Shown in pieces: positions 1 through 12,058 of a DNA stretch of 64,000 nucleotides (position 1 is its first letter; the number at the start of each line of letters is the position of its first letter). The position numbers were made by a program, and so were the translations under genes. Source of the DNA: Cryptomeria japonica (lineage: Eukaryota > Streptophyta > Pinopsida > Cupressales > Cupressaceae); contig NC_081406.1 of assembly GCF_030272615.1 (NCBI RefSeq), positions 242,911,218-242,975,217 of the forward strand. The letters run 5' to 3'. The notes below the pieces were generated by a model that saw nothing but the letters and a program-made list of their open reading frames with translations, was not told the DNA's origin and ran no database searches.

Positions 1-281
1 CAAATTTTTTATGAGAGCAGGTTGAAGAGAGGTTGAACAAAATTTGGCTTCCAAGATCAAAGAGGAGGAGTTGAAGACTGATTTTAGAAGCTTCAACAAG
101 TGTTGCAGCATCATTTCCATACATTTTCAAGCTTCCATTGGCAGCAAGAGGTAGGTTTTTAAACATTTTTTTCCAACTATTTTTGTTTCACAAATTGTCA
201 AACATGAAACTTGAATTTTTTTTCATTATTTAGTTTTTGTTTTTGAATATGTTTATTTTATTTCTTGCCATAGGAACTAGA

Positions 282-2764
282 ATGGCATCTACATCTTCCT
301 CCATTGGCAATGAACAAGTAATTGCAAAACAAAGAAATGATCCAAATTCTCCCTTATGGAAATATGTGGACATTATAAAACAACTTCCGAGAGGTGGGGG
401 ATTCCGTTGGAAATGCCATGGATGTGATATTGAACGTAATAGTTCATATTATCGAGTGGTAGGCCATTTGTGTGGAATAAAAGGAAGAGGCATCAAAAAA
501 TGCCCTGGCAAAAATGGTAAACCTATACCAGATGAGATAGTGATGAAATATATTAGGGAGCATGAGGCGGCAGAAGAGAGGGAAGCCCGTAGATTGAACC
601 AAACCGCATCAAAGAAAACAAGGGGAATGCAAGGCCCTTCTAATCCCAGTATTGTAGTAGAAGACCACCCCTTCTTTGCCACAAATGAACCTCAAAGTGA
701 ACCACCCTTGACACGTAAAAGAACAAAAGGGCCTTTAGAAACCGCATTCCAAAATGAGAGTAGAGACAATGCTGATCAAGATATAGTAAGGTGCATTTAT
801 GCAAATGGTTTGTCATTCAATGTTGTTCGCTCCCCATATTGGAAGCAAATGATAAAAAGTGTTAATGAGGCACCAAGAGGGTATAAGGGCCCCGGTTATG
901 AGAAGGTACGTGGAACATTATTGGAGAAAGAGGTGAAGAGGGTTGAAGATGCATTGAAACCCATAAGGGATTCGTGGGTTGAGACAGGTGTAACAATTGT
1001 TTCAGATGGGTGGAAAGATGCTAAAAACCGTCCCTTGATCAATGTCATAGCGGTGTCCCCTAAAGGGGCAATGTTTTTGAGAGCTGTGGATTGTGAGGGC
1101 CAAATAAAAGATGGCGAATTTATTGCAGAAATTCTCAACTCTGCCATTGAGTCTGTGGGACCCCGCAATGTTGTCCAAGTCATAACGGACAATGCAAAAA
1201 ATTGTAGAGCTGCTGGTTTGTTGGTTGAGCAACGCTATGATCACATCTTTTGGACACCTTGTGCGGTACATTCACTCAATCTTATGCTACAAAGGATTGG
1301 GCAAAAAATAAAATGGATCAGAGATGTGTATGCAGAGGCTGAGGACATCCAGATGTTCATCACAAACCACCACATGTCTCAAGGGATTTTTAGAACCTAT
1401 TCGAATTTGGAGCTATTGAAGGTAAGTGAAATAGTAATTTAATTTTACATTTTCTGATTTTTTTGAATTTTCAATGTTAATAATATCATTGTGTAAGCTA
1501 TATTGTGTATTCTTCTTTAAAGTTTGGCTTTATTTTTTAATAATTTGGCATTAATTTGTGTTATAGGTTGCTGAGACCCGTTTTGCATCAAACACAATCG
1601 TCTTAAGACGACTTGTGAAAGTTAGAGTGGCACTATGCAATATGGTGATCAGCACCAATTGGACTGTATGGAAGCAAAGTAGCACTGAGAGGGCAAGAAA
1701 AATTAGGGATAGAATATTGGATGAGAAATGGTGGGATCTTGTTACATATCTCCTAAGTATCATTGAGCCCATCATGAGCATGATTCGCTATACAGACATG
1801 GATAGGCCTTGCATAGGTGAGATTTATGATGGCATTGATTCAATGCTTGAAAAAATAAAGTTCACTATAAATGAAAAAGAGAATGATCCTCAGGAGAAAT
1901 TCTTCAAAGAACTGGAATTAATTATTGTAGAGAGGTGGAATAAGATGACCACTCCTTTGCACCTTCTTGCCTATGCCTTGACACCTAAGTACTATAGCAA
2001 TCAGTTTCTTGATAAACCAGGAAGGATTCCACCATGGAGAGATCTAGAAGTATCTGATGGGTATAAGGCAGCATTTCTTAGACTATATCCCGATGATGAT
2101 TTGCGAGATGTTGTTACAAATGAGTTCATAGAATTCGCAAATGGGAATGGTCTAAGTGTTGATGCACTTCGTCATAGATCCAAGAAAGATGCTCATAGCT
2201 GGTGGTACTTCCATGGCACATGCTTCCAACACCTACAACCCCTCGCTATAAAAGTTTTATCACAAGTAAGTTTAATTAATTAAAATTTTTAATTTACAAG
2301 TTTTAGTTTATTTATAGTTTACTTTGTCTTCATAGGTTGCTAGTAATTTTATTTTTATTAATGTATAACTTTAATTGTTTACTTTGTCTTCATAGGTTGC
2401 TAGTTCATCTGCTTCAGAAAGAAATTGGAGCACATATTCTTTCATCCACTCAGTAAAGCGCAATAGGCTGCTATCAAAAAGAGCGGAGAATTTAGTATAT
2501 GTGCATTCCAACCTACGTCTTCTTTCACACAAACAACATGACTACACACAAGGGGAAACAAAGATGTGGGATATAGAGCCAGAGCATACTGATTTGGATG
2601 CTCCTGGTTCTCAGCTTCTTGCATTGACACTTGATGACTCGGAAATTGAGCCAACTTATAGTGCAAGTGCAAGTGGCATTGGCTCATGTAATGTCAATGT
2701 CAATGAGGATGAGGAGGAGGAGGAGGAGGAGGATGAAGAATTAGATGATCCATTTGATGATTAA
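282..2764 (+). CDS. hAT transposase (BED-type zinc finger, DUF659, hAT C-terminal dimerisation), 3 exons
   Basis: Predicted exons are 282-1421, 1567-2265 and 2396-2764, joined by GT..AG introns that keep frame and giving about 735 residues. A further 5'-leader intron fits 151-273 (AGAG/GTAGG..CCATAG), placing the first good ATG at 282. Near residues 44-75 is a C..C..H..C zinc-finger arrangement (CHGC, then GHLCG). Residues about 180-330 match DUF659, with acidic residues in IVSDGW and VITDNAKN and the CAVHSLNL motif. Exon 3 has the hAT dimerisation signature SASERNWS followed by KRNRLL and ends in an acidic tail. The transposase is expected to act in the nucleus, cutting and pasting DNA. No internal stops were seen, so the gene may be functional; domestication is possible but not supported by anything visible. 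Confidence 0.85.
2319..2404 (+). repeat. 60-bp tandem duplication of an intron 3' splice site in the hAT gene
   Basis: The stretch GTTTACTTTGTCTTCATAG followed by GTTGCTAGT occurs twice, with the AG/G junction at 2335/2336 and again at 2395/2396. The downstream copy gives the conserved hAT dimerisation exon. The upstream copy would enter a frame that stops after about nine codons and so yields a truncated protein. Confidence 0.85.
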
Positions 2765-2959
2765 ACTTTTAAGTTTATATTGTTGAAAGTTGAAACAATG
2801 ATACTTGAATATTTTGTCATTTTGATATTAAACTTGATGTATATGATGCTATTATCAATTATGGTATGATCATGATGCTATGATTACAAGTTTATGTTTG
2901 TTTTGTTGTTCATATGATGCTATGTGACATGCATATTTTAATTCATGCTTATAGGCTTT

Positions 2960-2990
2960 GATATATATATATAATATATATATATATATA
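2960..2990. repeat. (AT)n microsatellite
   Basis: A run of alternating A and T with one interruption lies in the 3' non-coding part of the hAT element. Confidence 0.95.
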
Positions 2991-3115
2991 AATTTACATG
3001 TTTTTGTACTAAGGAACCCAAACGAACCCAAACCCCTTTTCAAAATTTTGCCGTACCGGCGTACCGGGTTCTTCGAACCCGAACCGGAACCCGAACCCGA
3101 ACCGGCAACTTAGGT

Positions 3116-5620
3116 TTTAACAGCTAACATTTGTAGCTAGAGCAATGATATTTTCAAGTTGAGTAATGACTATTGATCTAACTTTTCACTAGCATTAACA
3201 AAATTTGACATGCGATTATGAAATCCATTGACATTCACAATAAGCAAGCCCATTTACAAATTTGGCCAAACAAAAGCAATTATTATACAATCAAGTTCCA
3301 CTGTATGCAAGAAACTAGTCCAATTATTAGAAGTGTCAGAAGTAAAAGTCCCATTCAGCTAAGTTCTGGCGGTCAACAGTTTTGTTTAATAACCAAGTCC
3401 ACTTCAACTGAAACATAGGTAGGTGTGAGGCATAAAAATTTATTTATTGATTAGTGGTTTTCAAACATTTTGTGGATAGAGGTCACAATATAGGCAATGA
3501 ACTCAAATTAAAATCTTCATGAAAGAACAGGCATCTAAGTATACAATGTTCCAGAAAGGTATTCATTGATCTTTTTCTTTATAGTGAGTTTGTATTTTTT
3601 TTGGTCAATTAAAAGATGATTTCTCAGAGCAAGGAAAAAGAGTCTCATCCTAAGCACATCCCTAAGCTACATACATTTGGGGACAAAAAACCAGGGAATT
3701 TAAAATTTACTATGAAGAATAATAACCTGAAGTATTTCTGGCCATCTCAAAAAATGGGGAAGCTTCAACAAAAGGAGACAATTGTGCAGCTGCCGGACCA
3801 ACCTGCAAATAATAACAATTTTGATTTCTAATGCTGAATTTTTTTGTAAATGATCATATTTTTACAGCTTGATCTATAAAAGAATGTCAATACAAACTAA
3901 TAATTTGTGCTCATTAGTTTCCAAGCCCATCAACATGTCAAGTGATCACTAGGTAAAAAATTAGGATATATTTTTCCATGATATAGGTTTTTGCTGCCCA
4001 ATGCACATTGTTCAGTCAATTTCATAATCAAATTCAACTAAGCATGCATAATTTCTGTCAACTATATAAGATATGGATTTCTTTTAACATATATTCCATT
4101 AAAAATTTACTGCAGTAACTTCATTTTGGAAAGTGCTACTTACATATTTCATATTTTAGAGTAAAAATGTCACCAGTAAGAGAACCTATATAAAGAAAAC
4201 CTTGTTTGAGGTCTTCTTGGACTGATGATCTATTCTTCCATAGGCTGAAGCTTTTGAAAATGATGCATCATTCTATTGGTTGAAAATTTTGTACACCTAG
4301 GACGGTGTGCAAAATTATGGTTTCAGCCACAGTGTGAGTTAAAAACTCTCCTAATTCTAAGGGAAGGCTCTCTCTTTCCTACTATTACAAATTAACTATC
4401 ATATATAAACACTAATCTAACTTGGGTGGGACAACATCCTTTTCTTTTTTTTCAGAAAAGATGATATTCTTATCTCTTTTCAGAAAAGAAACTGCAACTA
4501 GAGTAACAAATACAGATACTTATATAAAAGAAAGTTAAGTTTTCATAAAAGTGCAAAGTCTTCTGTCACTTCCCCCGAGACGGGAATATAGAAGCACAAC
4601 TCAAAGTCTTCACTTGTCTATTGTCCTATCTATCTTCCACAATGATTATAAATTAACAATACACAACATATAATAGCTCAAAGTCTATCAATACAATGCA
4701 ACTCCACACTACTATAAATAGGAACAATCATAAGCACAAAGTCTTCTAATTCCTCTCCATTATGAACACTTAACTACGCTACGCTAACTTAATCCTCAAT
4801 ATTTGCAACACAAAGTCTACAAGAAATTAAATTAAAGTTCCTTTCAACAACTTGCTAGAATCTCAAGTATATGCAGAAAAGTATGTCACTGTGACATAAG
4901 AACACAATGGATATATGAACAAAGCCTCAACACAAAGTCCGAAAACTCAAGTGTTCTCCTTATATTACTTGAAAGTCGAAAATACAAAAATAAAACACAA
5001 AGTTTTTATGGCTGTAAGTTTCTGTAGAGTTTTCTTGCTTGCCTAAAAGATAAAAATTATATAGAGCACCCTCTGATATATATAGGAGAGAGGCTAAGAG
5101 CAAAAAGTAGGAGAAATCCAGCTAAGAAAGACTTATTCGACAACTAACTATGACTTATTCCAAATTACAGTCCTATTGTTTTTCAACTTGTAATTTGTTT
5201 ACATATAATTACAAGTTACAAGAATGCAAGTAATGTGACTACTTACAATTACAATTTTTGGCATTGCATGTAATTTGTCAAAGGGAAATTAGAAATGCAT
5301 AATTGAAACAAATCTAAGTGTCCAAAACACAATTTTATTTATATCATCCTTTGTCTAGAAGGGCTTCATGCTGCTACATGATATTGGCACTTGAAGTATT
5401 CAAGATTGGTGAGGATATTTGTCCAGAAACATCAACTTGCATCATTGATGGTTCTTATGTCCTTTTCCAACGAAATCCAACCTCATCTTCTTGCTTGGGG
5501 TAATACCGATTCTTCAAGAGAAGTTCTCTCTGTGCATATGACATTGTACTCGTTTCAATTTACATCACTACTGTCATCAACATATGACAGCACTAGCTTT
5601 TGTTTACTGTCCTTACATGC
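3116..5620. other. Gene-poor interval with a recurring ACAAAGTC motif
   Basis: No convincing coding sequence is visible; the small open frames (for example 3616-3831) show no domain or codon signal I recognise. Between about 4545 and 5005 the word CAAAGTC/CACAAAGTCT recurs about seven times at irregular 45-120-bp spacing (near 4550, 4600, 4676, 4733, 4808, 4930 and 4994). On the minus strand near 5040-5090 there are TATA-like runs. This suggests an old repeat, perhaps a degraded minus-strand LTR, but no termini were found. Confidence 0.5.
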
Positions 5621-5627
5621 ATTGAAA

Positions 5628-5940
5628 ACCCTTGCAATCGAGTCTCTAGGACCTGATTACAAGTGCAAAAATGTTTAACATTCTTAAAATATCAGCTTAC
5701 AATCAGGTTTTGGAGGCTCGATTACAAGTAAAGGGAACTTGCAATAAAGGAGAGTAGGTTACATGCTTGCAATCGGGTTTCAAAGACCCGATTGGAAGTG
5801 ATAATATAATGGCAATAGAAAGACTTGCATTTGGGTTTCTAAGAGCCTACTACAAGTTACTTGTAATCGGTTAACCAAGACCCTACTGCAAGTAAAGTTA
5901 ACTTGCAGTTTGAACAAAAAGTTCCTACTTGCAATGACTG
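5628..5940. repeat. Cluster of degenerate palindromic repeats (GCAATCGGGTTT..AGACCCGATTACAAGT)
   Basis: Four to five copies of an approximately 34-bp imperfect palindrome occur near 5634, 5700, 5771, 5827 and 5858. The best copy starts near 5771: the arms CAATCGGGT and ACCCGATTG pair around a short centre. Other copies keep one or both arms (CGAGTC..GACCTGATT, CAGGTTT..GCTCGATT). Connecting sequence is not conserved. No coding function is apparent and I do not recognise the parent element. Confidence 0.65.
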
Positions 5941-6743
5941 ACTCAAAACCTGAAATTGCACAAAAAGCAAGGAAAATGAAAACAAAAGCCAACCAAGACT
6001 TGGACAACAATGACAAACACACCCACTAATGATTTTGCAATAACAAATACGAGGTTTAAACCTCGTAAAACATGCTTTAGAGAAGATAACTACGAATTTT
6101 GAGTAAAAATTTGTAGGGGTTGTCTATTTTTTTGAAAATTCAAAAATTGAGACAACACATTCCGGTCGGTAAATAACTCATTCCATGTCCAAACAAGGTA
6201 GAGATCAGCAATGCTATTTAGTAGAGGACCTTTGTATGTAGCATGTGCTTTGAGTGCAAACCATTGGTTAAAACTTGCAGAGGTTCTCACAAAATTCTAA
6301 TGGTTTACTGAAACAATGTGCAATCGGTATAATAGTAAGTACTACAAGAGGCCTTGAACTAACCCTTGTAAAACTTTGCTTATAACTTAGATATTGTTGT
6401 TGACATACAACTTGCAGTCTATCACTTATATATCTAAAATAATTGACAACCTTGGGAAGCACACTCTCCAACATATTAGCATGCATATTTGAGGTTAATT
6501 TGCAATGCCTCATAAACCAATGAGATCAAAATTAAGAACAATCACAGAAGAGTGAAGTTTGGCATGTCAAAACATAAGAAACCTTCTCTACATGCTTCCC
6601 AACAACGATAATTATGCTTTTAATCACATTTGAACAAGCAAGCAGTGACATTTGAAGTCTGACTGATTTTATACAGACTACAAATATTGCTGAAAAATTA
6701 GAAAATTTCAAAGAAACCAACGATATCCTCTGTGACCATAAGG
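5941..6743. other. No gene seen
   Basis: AT-rich sequence with only short open frames; no RNA gene, known repeat or promoter was recognised. The segment ends just before a TGTAATATCCCC word at 6744, which matches the terminus of the G/H/I LTR family seen later in the window. Confidence 0.5.
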
Positions 6744-6987
6744 TGTAATATCCCCATTTTTTAGCTATTCTAATTTGCAAGCTTTTGTCTAGCTCCTATT
6801 TTGACCCACAACTTGGTGTTTGATGAGGGGAACTCCTAGGTTCTTGGAGCATGCGGGTTATGTTCTATAGAGATGTTTGTTGTTGGCAATGAGCTCAGTT
6901 GGTCTTAAGGACTTCTACGACACGTTCCAAAGTCAATTCCAATTTCTAGTATGTTGTCCAAGATTCTTGGAGAGAGAGTCTACTTAT
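6744..6987. other. Possible LTR terminus (TGTAATATCCCC) and left flank of unit A0
   Basis: TGTAATATCCCC at 6744 is identical to the start of element I (63183) and close to that of H (26308). The sequence after it does not look like the G/H/I family, and no partner terminus with a matching duplication (TAAGG expected) was found. It is kept only as a candidate boundary. The last five bases, CTTAT (6983-6987), are the left target-site duplication of unit A0. Confidence 0.3.
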
Positions 6988-7510
6988 TGTTGTGACATAT
7001 TCACACATTGCCCCATTGAAAATGGGGACCCCTTCTTTTTTGCTTTCTACAGTTAGTTTTCTTGGTCTTTTAGGCTCTTGGCTATTAGCCTTTGCATTGG
7101 AGAGTCACCAGAGGGCTCATTAGGATAGAATGGTCTGCTTAGGCTCAAATGGGTCAGTAGGTGGTCCAAGTCAGGGTCTTTGTTGAAAGCCTCCTCTTAG
7201 TTAGGCCTAGGTCTTGCTTCTAGGGTTAAGTCTTGATTGAGTTTGGGGAAGTCTTTGTATCATGCTAGGAATCTCGCCTTTGAGACCTATGTCATTAAGT
7301 TAAGGAAGTGAATGGAGGTATGTGAGCAGGTGTTCTCAAGGATTCTTCCCTTTGAGGGTTTGAGATTGGTCCAGTTGATGAATGATGAAGTTCTAGGCAT
7401 TGATTGATGTGAAACTGACCTATTTATCCTTGGAAAACGCCTAATGATCAAGTCTAGACTTCAAAAAAATTGAGCCAAAGGTCATGAATTTGAGCTAGAT
7501 TGTTAAATTT

Positions 7511-7920
7511 GCTCCTGACCCTTCCAAAGGGACAGGAGCGAAATCTTCCTTAGCTCCCTTTTGACTCCTATTCTAGACAAAACTTTCACTTTAAGGCATG
7601 AATTGAGGGGAAATTAGCTTGAATCCACCCTTGGAGATGCCTTGGACAAACTCTGGCTTGAAAATTTGGAGAAAGGTCAAGAATTTGAGCATTTTTTGCA
7701 AAATTCGCTCCCGACCCTTCCAAAGGGTCTAGAGCGAATTTCCTTAGACTCCTCTCTTGCTCCTAGTCTAGACCTCAAAGCTTGCTCCTACATCTTGACT
7801 GAGTGAGGAATGACCTATCTATGCCTTGTGAGCAAGTTGGAACGAGATGGGATGAGGAAATTGAGCCTAAAACATCAATTTCGCTCTTGACCCTTCCAAA
7901 GGGTCTAGAGCGAAATCCTT
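7511..7920 (+). repeat. A0 hairpin array, left part (3 copies)
   Basis: Hairpins with arms CGCTCCTGACCCTT and AAAGGGTCCAGAGCG start near 7511, 7707 and 7883 (position of the G in CGCTC). The two arms are reverse complements except for a conserved two-base mismatch. The array continues at 12988 after the insertion of unit A. Confidence 0.85.
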
Positions 7921-8448
7921 AGAAAGGTCTAATTTGTCATCAAAAGCATTGAGTGGACATCACCTTGAAGGCAAATGGACTTGATTAAGATGAAGGAAGG
8001 ACCTGTTGTGACGTTTTCACACATCGCCCCATTGCAAATGGGGACCCATGTTTTTTTTTGCTCGTTTTGTTCGTTTTCGCTTTGCTTTTTCTAGGGTTTT
8101 GTTAGTTTGTTAGTTGTCTGGATTTAGGGTCAAGCCTTAGGGTTCTAATTACCGTCTTTTCGGACCAAAATCCAGTCGTTTTTGAGGGCTTTTGAGTTTC
8201 CTTTTCTAGAATGCAAATTTTGAATGAAATGAATTTGCCAGAATGGTCTAATTTTCAATTGGAATGTTGATGCAGAGCTTAAATTTGTCTAAGTGTTGAA
8301 GATGAAATGTGAATTTTTGTCCAATTGAATATTTTTGACCAAATTTTGACTTTTTTGAATTTTGATCCTGGGCATTGGAATTGATTTGTTTTCGCCTCGT
8401 GAAGTGTTAAAATGTGAAAAATCTTGTTATTTTGGCCTGTAGGAGCAA

Positions 8449-10710
8449 AATCGCTCCTGTCCCTCAGTGAAGGACGGGAGCTCAATTTCAAATATCTCAT
8501 CGTCCCTGCAGAGTCCAGACAAATTTTACGTTTGAAATAATGGAGAACGACGAGATCTTTCCATTGAATATAAATTGAAGATTTTCATGAGCACAGAAAT
8601 GCCTCCAGGGGAAAAATCGCTCCTGTCCCTCAGTGAAGGACCGGAGCTACAAATCCAATTTTGCTTTGTCCTTGCAAGATTTTAACGTCTTGACGATGTG
8701 AAAAGGTCCAAAGAGGTACATTTTATCAAATGAATATAACTTGAAGCGCTGTCGAGGAAATCAATAGGGTGGCAAGTCCGGCTTGAGTGAGGCCCTGATC
8801 CTGAAATTTGGCTAAGTCTGGAATGTCCTGATCCTGGAATTTGACTAAGTCTGGAAACTGAAAAAACCTCCAAAAACTAGATTTTGCAATATAACTCCTG
8901 GAGGTCTGAAACCACTCTCAAACATCCTGAAAGTATATATGGAATATAACTTAAAGTATAAGAAGGAAATGTCACTTATACTTAAATGTTATATTCCATT
9001 AAAATTATCCTGATAAAGAGTGCGAAAAGTCAAATTTCGCTCGTGTCCTTCTCCAAGGGTCCAGAGCGAAAAGCGCTCCTGTCCCTCTCCAAGGGACCAA
9101 GGCGAATCGCTCGTGTCCCTCACCAAGGGACCAGAGCGAAAATGCTTAGTTAAGCCATTCCTGACCTTGTTTGGACGAATCGAGACATCAAAGGCATGGT
9201 GAAGGACGAAATGAGCATGATAGAGCATCCAGACTTGATCAAAAACAACGAAATGATGAAGTTTTTGCCTAGAAGGGTCAAATTCGCTCCTGTCCCTCAC
9301 TGAAGGACCAGAGCGAAATTCTTCATAAGGTACGATCTGGGCAAAGATCAAGCAAATTTTATGTTCGAAGGCAAGAAAGGAGGTCAATCGAACCCGTTGA
9401 AGACAAATTGAAGATTATCAAACGTCAACAAAGGACCAAAATGCTGAAGTTCGCTCCTGTCCCTCAGGAGGGGACCAGAGCGATTTTTGTTGTAGATGAT
9501 TTTCTCGCCAAATTTCAACCGATCTCAAGGCATGAATGAATGAAAGGAGGCATTGCGAATCCGTTGAATATAATTTTCGAAGGTGATGAAGTAAAATGAG
9601 GCCCACAAGAGCAAAATCGCTCCTGTCCCTCTCCAAGGGACCAGGGCGAGGTACCTTGTAGCTCTCGTCCCTCTCCCAGGGACCAAAGCGATTTCCTTCA
9701 TTAGACAGAATCCAGGCAAATGTCAAGACAAGTGTACGTTTAAAAGCAAGGAAGAACATGAGATGGACGCATTGAATACAAAATGAAGATTTTTTGGACG
9801 TCCACAAAGGTCCTAAATGTCTAGTTCGCTCCTGTCCCTCAGGAAGGGACCAGAGCGATTTTTGATATAATTGATTTTCTTGCAAAGTTACAAACAATGT
9901 CAAGGCATGAACGAATGGAGTGAAGAAAGACGAATCCGTTGAATATAGACTTGGAACCTGACAAAGTGAGATAAAGGCTACAAAAGGAGGATCGCTCCTG
10001 TCCCTCTCCAAGGGACCAGGGCGATACAATGGTGATGTTACTTCCTATGCAAGTTCAAGGTCGATCCAAGTCAAGACAAGGTGGCGAGGGACATTTCAAG
10101 GCGTCTTTAGCAAACACAAACATTAAAAGGTCGTCACAATGATGAAATTCGCATCCTAGGACATAGATCGCTCCTGTCCCTCTCCAAGGGACCAGGGCGA
10201 TGTTAGATGCATTGGTCATTTTGTGCAAGATTTACGTAAGAACAAGATTTCATAAGGTAATGCAAGGTCTAAGGCATCGTTTGAAGATAACATACAAGAG
10301 TTTTGAACGTCCAAACATTGCTAATCAAGGTAAAAAGCTCACATCGCTCCTGTCCTTTGGACAAGGACCAGGGCGATCCTATCAAGAGCACTCATATTCC
10401 TTCAAGATCAAAGCAAGGTGAGGTTAAGCGAGGCAAGGGACGACGTTTGGAGGACATCACAATGAAGATCGAAGATAAAAGGATGCATATTGAACGTGGA
10501 AATTTGAAGATTGCTCCTGTCCTTTGGACAAGGACCAGGGCGATGAACATCCAAAGACACTCATGAACGCATGCAAGGCAATCAAATTCGAAGAGCTCAT
10601 CATGATGATTAATGTTGAACGTGGAGATGAAGGAGTTGAACGTGAAAAATGCAAAAATCAAGACAAAATCATGGATCGCTCCTGTCCCTCTCCAAGGGAC
10701 CAGGGCGATG
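8449..10710 (+). repeat. Unit A hairpin array (15 copies, 165-167 / 176-177 bp steps)
   Basis: Copies of ATCGCTCCTGTCCCT..AGGGACCAGGGCGAT have the G of CGCTC at 8453, 8619, 9039, 9075, 9109, 9286, 9453, 9619, 9661, 9828, 9994, 10170, 10346, 10513 and 10678. Nine of the steps are 165-167 or 176-177 bp; extra copies create short steps of 34-42 bp, and one gap is 420 bp. Loops vary (CTCCA, CAGGA, TTGGAC) while the stems are kept. Neighbouring spacers (for example after 9453 and 9828) are recognisably related but far less conserved than the hairpin cores. Confidence 0.9.
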
Positions 10711-10948
10711 AGGTACGTCCCTCTCATTTTCATAGTTTTGGCGCCAAATAAGCAATTCAAATTTTCCTTAAATGCTAAGTTCGATAAAAAATTGAAAATC
10801 CTATTTAATTTGGCATTTAATGTGGCGTTGATCTTTTATTAATTATTTTGCCTTTATTAAAAATCGAAATTTGCAAATTAAAAACGTAAGGCATTAATAA
10901 TTAATTAATTAATTAATAAAAATCGAATTTGAAGCGCTACAAAGGGAG

Positions 10949-11042
10949 GTCGGCCTTGCTAAATCATTTAAAAATCATTTAAAAAATTGTTTTATATCCT
11001 CAAGTCGGCCTAAGGGATAAATGCAATCCAAGCGCTATATAT
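10949..11042 (+). promoter_or_regulatory. Unit A upstream promoter P1: paired GTCGGCCT sites and TATA box
   Basis: Two direct GTCGGCCT motifs (10949-10956 and 11004-11011) precede the TATA-like TATATAT (11036-11042); the second motif ends 25 bp before it. Unit E has the same arrangement with the same 25-bp distance, which supports a conserved promoter. It would drive the transcript that crosses the intron at 11329-11523. Confidence 0.6.
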
Positions 11043-11328
11043 GGGGAGTGGAAGATTTCATTTTCACATCATCATTTTATCCTTCTACATGCGAATTAAG
11101 GAAGACAAGGGAGAAGTGCGATTTGGAGTTTACTAATAAAGGTGGTGCGATATCTTGGAGACTCCATTTGAGCGAATTGTCAAAGAGGCAAGACTTGAAG
11201 ATCACGTTGAAATCCAAAGGTGGCGAAATTGATCTTTTGAGGAGATAACATTGAAGACTATTTATACCTCAATTTCGCCTAGGCGAATTTTATTCATTTT
11301 GCATTTTAGAGTTAAGCTCTCAAGTAAG

Positions 11329-11523
11329 GTATGGCAAGATCTCTTGTTTTAATTTCGAATTTTGATTGTCATTGCCTTAATTTTGTTATTTTGTTTTTCC
11401 TTAGCTCAGTCTTTTTTAGGAAATGATTAATAAAGGACTTATCATTAAGTTTCCTAAAAAATTGCTCTCTAATTTATGTTATGTATTGCAAAATCATGGT
11501 ACTAATTTTGAAATGTTGTGTAG
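11329..11523 (+). other. Probable intron in unit A with internal hairpin
   Basis: The segment runs from AAG/GTATGG to TTGTGTAG/G and aligns with the intron upstream of the unit E gene. Inside it, TTTAGGAAATGAT (from about 11415) pairs with ATCAT and TTTCCTAAAAAA (to 11460), making a strong stem kept in both units. Beyond the acceptor there are only short frames here, so the exon looks vestigial. Confidence 0.55.
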
Positions 11524-11969
11524 GCATCAAATGGAGGTCTCTTCAAGGAAAATCAAGCCGGATCAAGGACGGTCTTCGCCAGGACGGTCTTCACCAGGAC
11601 GATCAAGCCAAGACATGGGCGACCTCTTTCAATCCAGCGTTCCAAGGCGAGGTACATCGTCATCCTGCACATCAAGGACAAAAGGAGTTAGAACAAGAGT
11701 TAATTAAAGATAGCCTCTCAACGACATCAAATTGAATATCTAGCAAGCTTCAAGTGTCAGATGAGGTGGCGTCCTAGTCATCATTTCTCCAATCAGTGAA
11801 GTCCATCTCAGCATGTCCAGATTCAATGTACTTAACTCATGGAAGGTGGCACAAACTCCGATGTACCTACCCCGGCTATCCATTGGTCGATTTTTCTAAA
11901 AGGGACATGTGTCCAAGCAATACAATTTTATCATTGGTCAAGCATTAAATGTTATGTAATGGTTGTAAC

Positions 11970-12058
11970 AAACCCTAATTAGGGTTTTCATTGTAAAATC
12001 TTGGCCATTGATCTTGAATTGATCTAAGCCATCAAATTGTATTGTGGGCACTATATAA
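11970..12058 (+). promoter_or_regulatory. Unit A downstream promoter P2: double-telobox palindrome plus TATA
   Basis: The perfect palindrome AAACCCTAATTAGGGTTT (11970-11987) holds two head-to-head teloboxes. TATATAA starts at 12052, 65 bp downstream. Spacing and order match A0, F and E. This should be the LTR promoter, with transcript start some 30 bp further on. Confidence 0.75.

Larger units (their letters stand above)
1..3115 (+). mobile_element. hAT-superfamily DNA transposon (left end outside the window)
   Basis: The element encodes a three-exon hAT transposase (282-2764). About 240 bp downstream of its stop lies a block (3010-3115) rich in GAACCC/GAACCG motifs and CCGGTACG-like words, which resembles the subterminal repeats that hAT transposases bind. 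The left terminus lies before position 1, so neither the terminal inverted repeats nor the 8-bp duplication expected for hAT can be verified; the right limit near 3115 is an estimate from where the motif block stops. The coding part seems undamaged, so this may be a young copy. Confidence 0.75.

Noticed and set aside
9418-10029. 203-codon minus-strand open frame and similar frames over the arrays, with repeated GPLERDRSD-like peptides
   Set aside because: The peptide repeats are translations of the hairpin motif, frames change from copy to copy, and the same peptides appear in several phases. By-product of the DNA repeat.
8449-10710. Regularly spaced palindromic repeats resembling a CRISPR array
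   Set aside because: Repeats are degenerate and stem-forming, intervals are about 130-140 bp of related sequence, no cas genes are present, and the context is a plant retroelement.
11970-11987. Interstitial telomeric repeat
   Set aside because: Only two telobox units in head-to-head orientation; it is at a fixed promoter position in four elements, so a regulatory site fits better than a telomere remnant.
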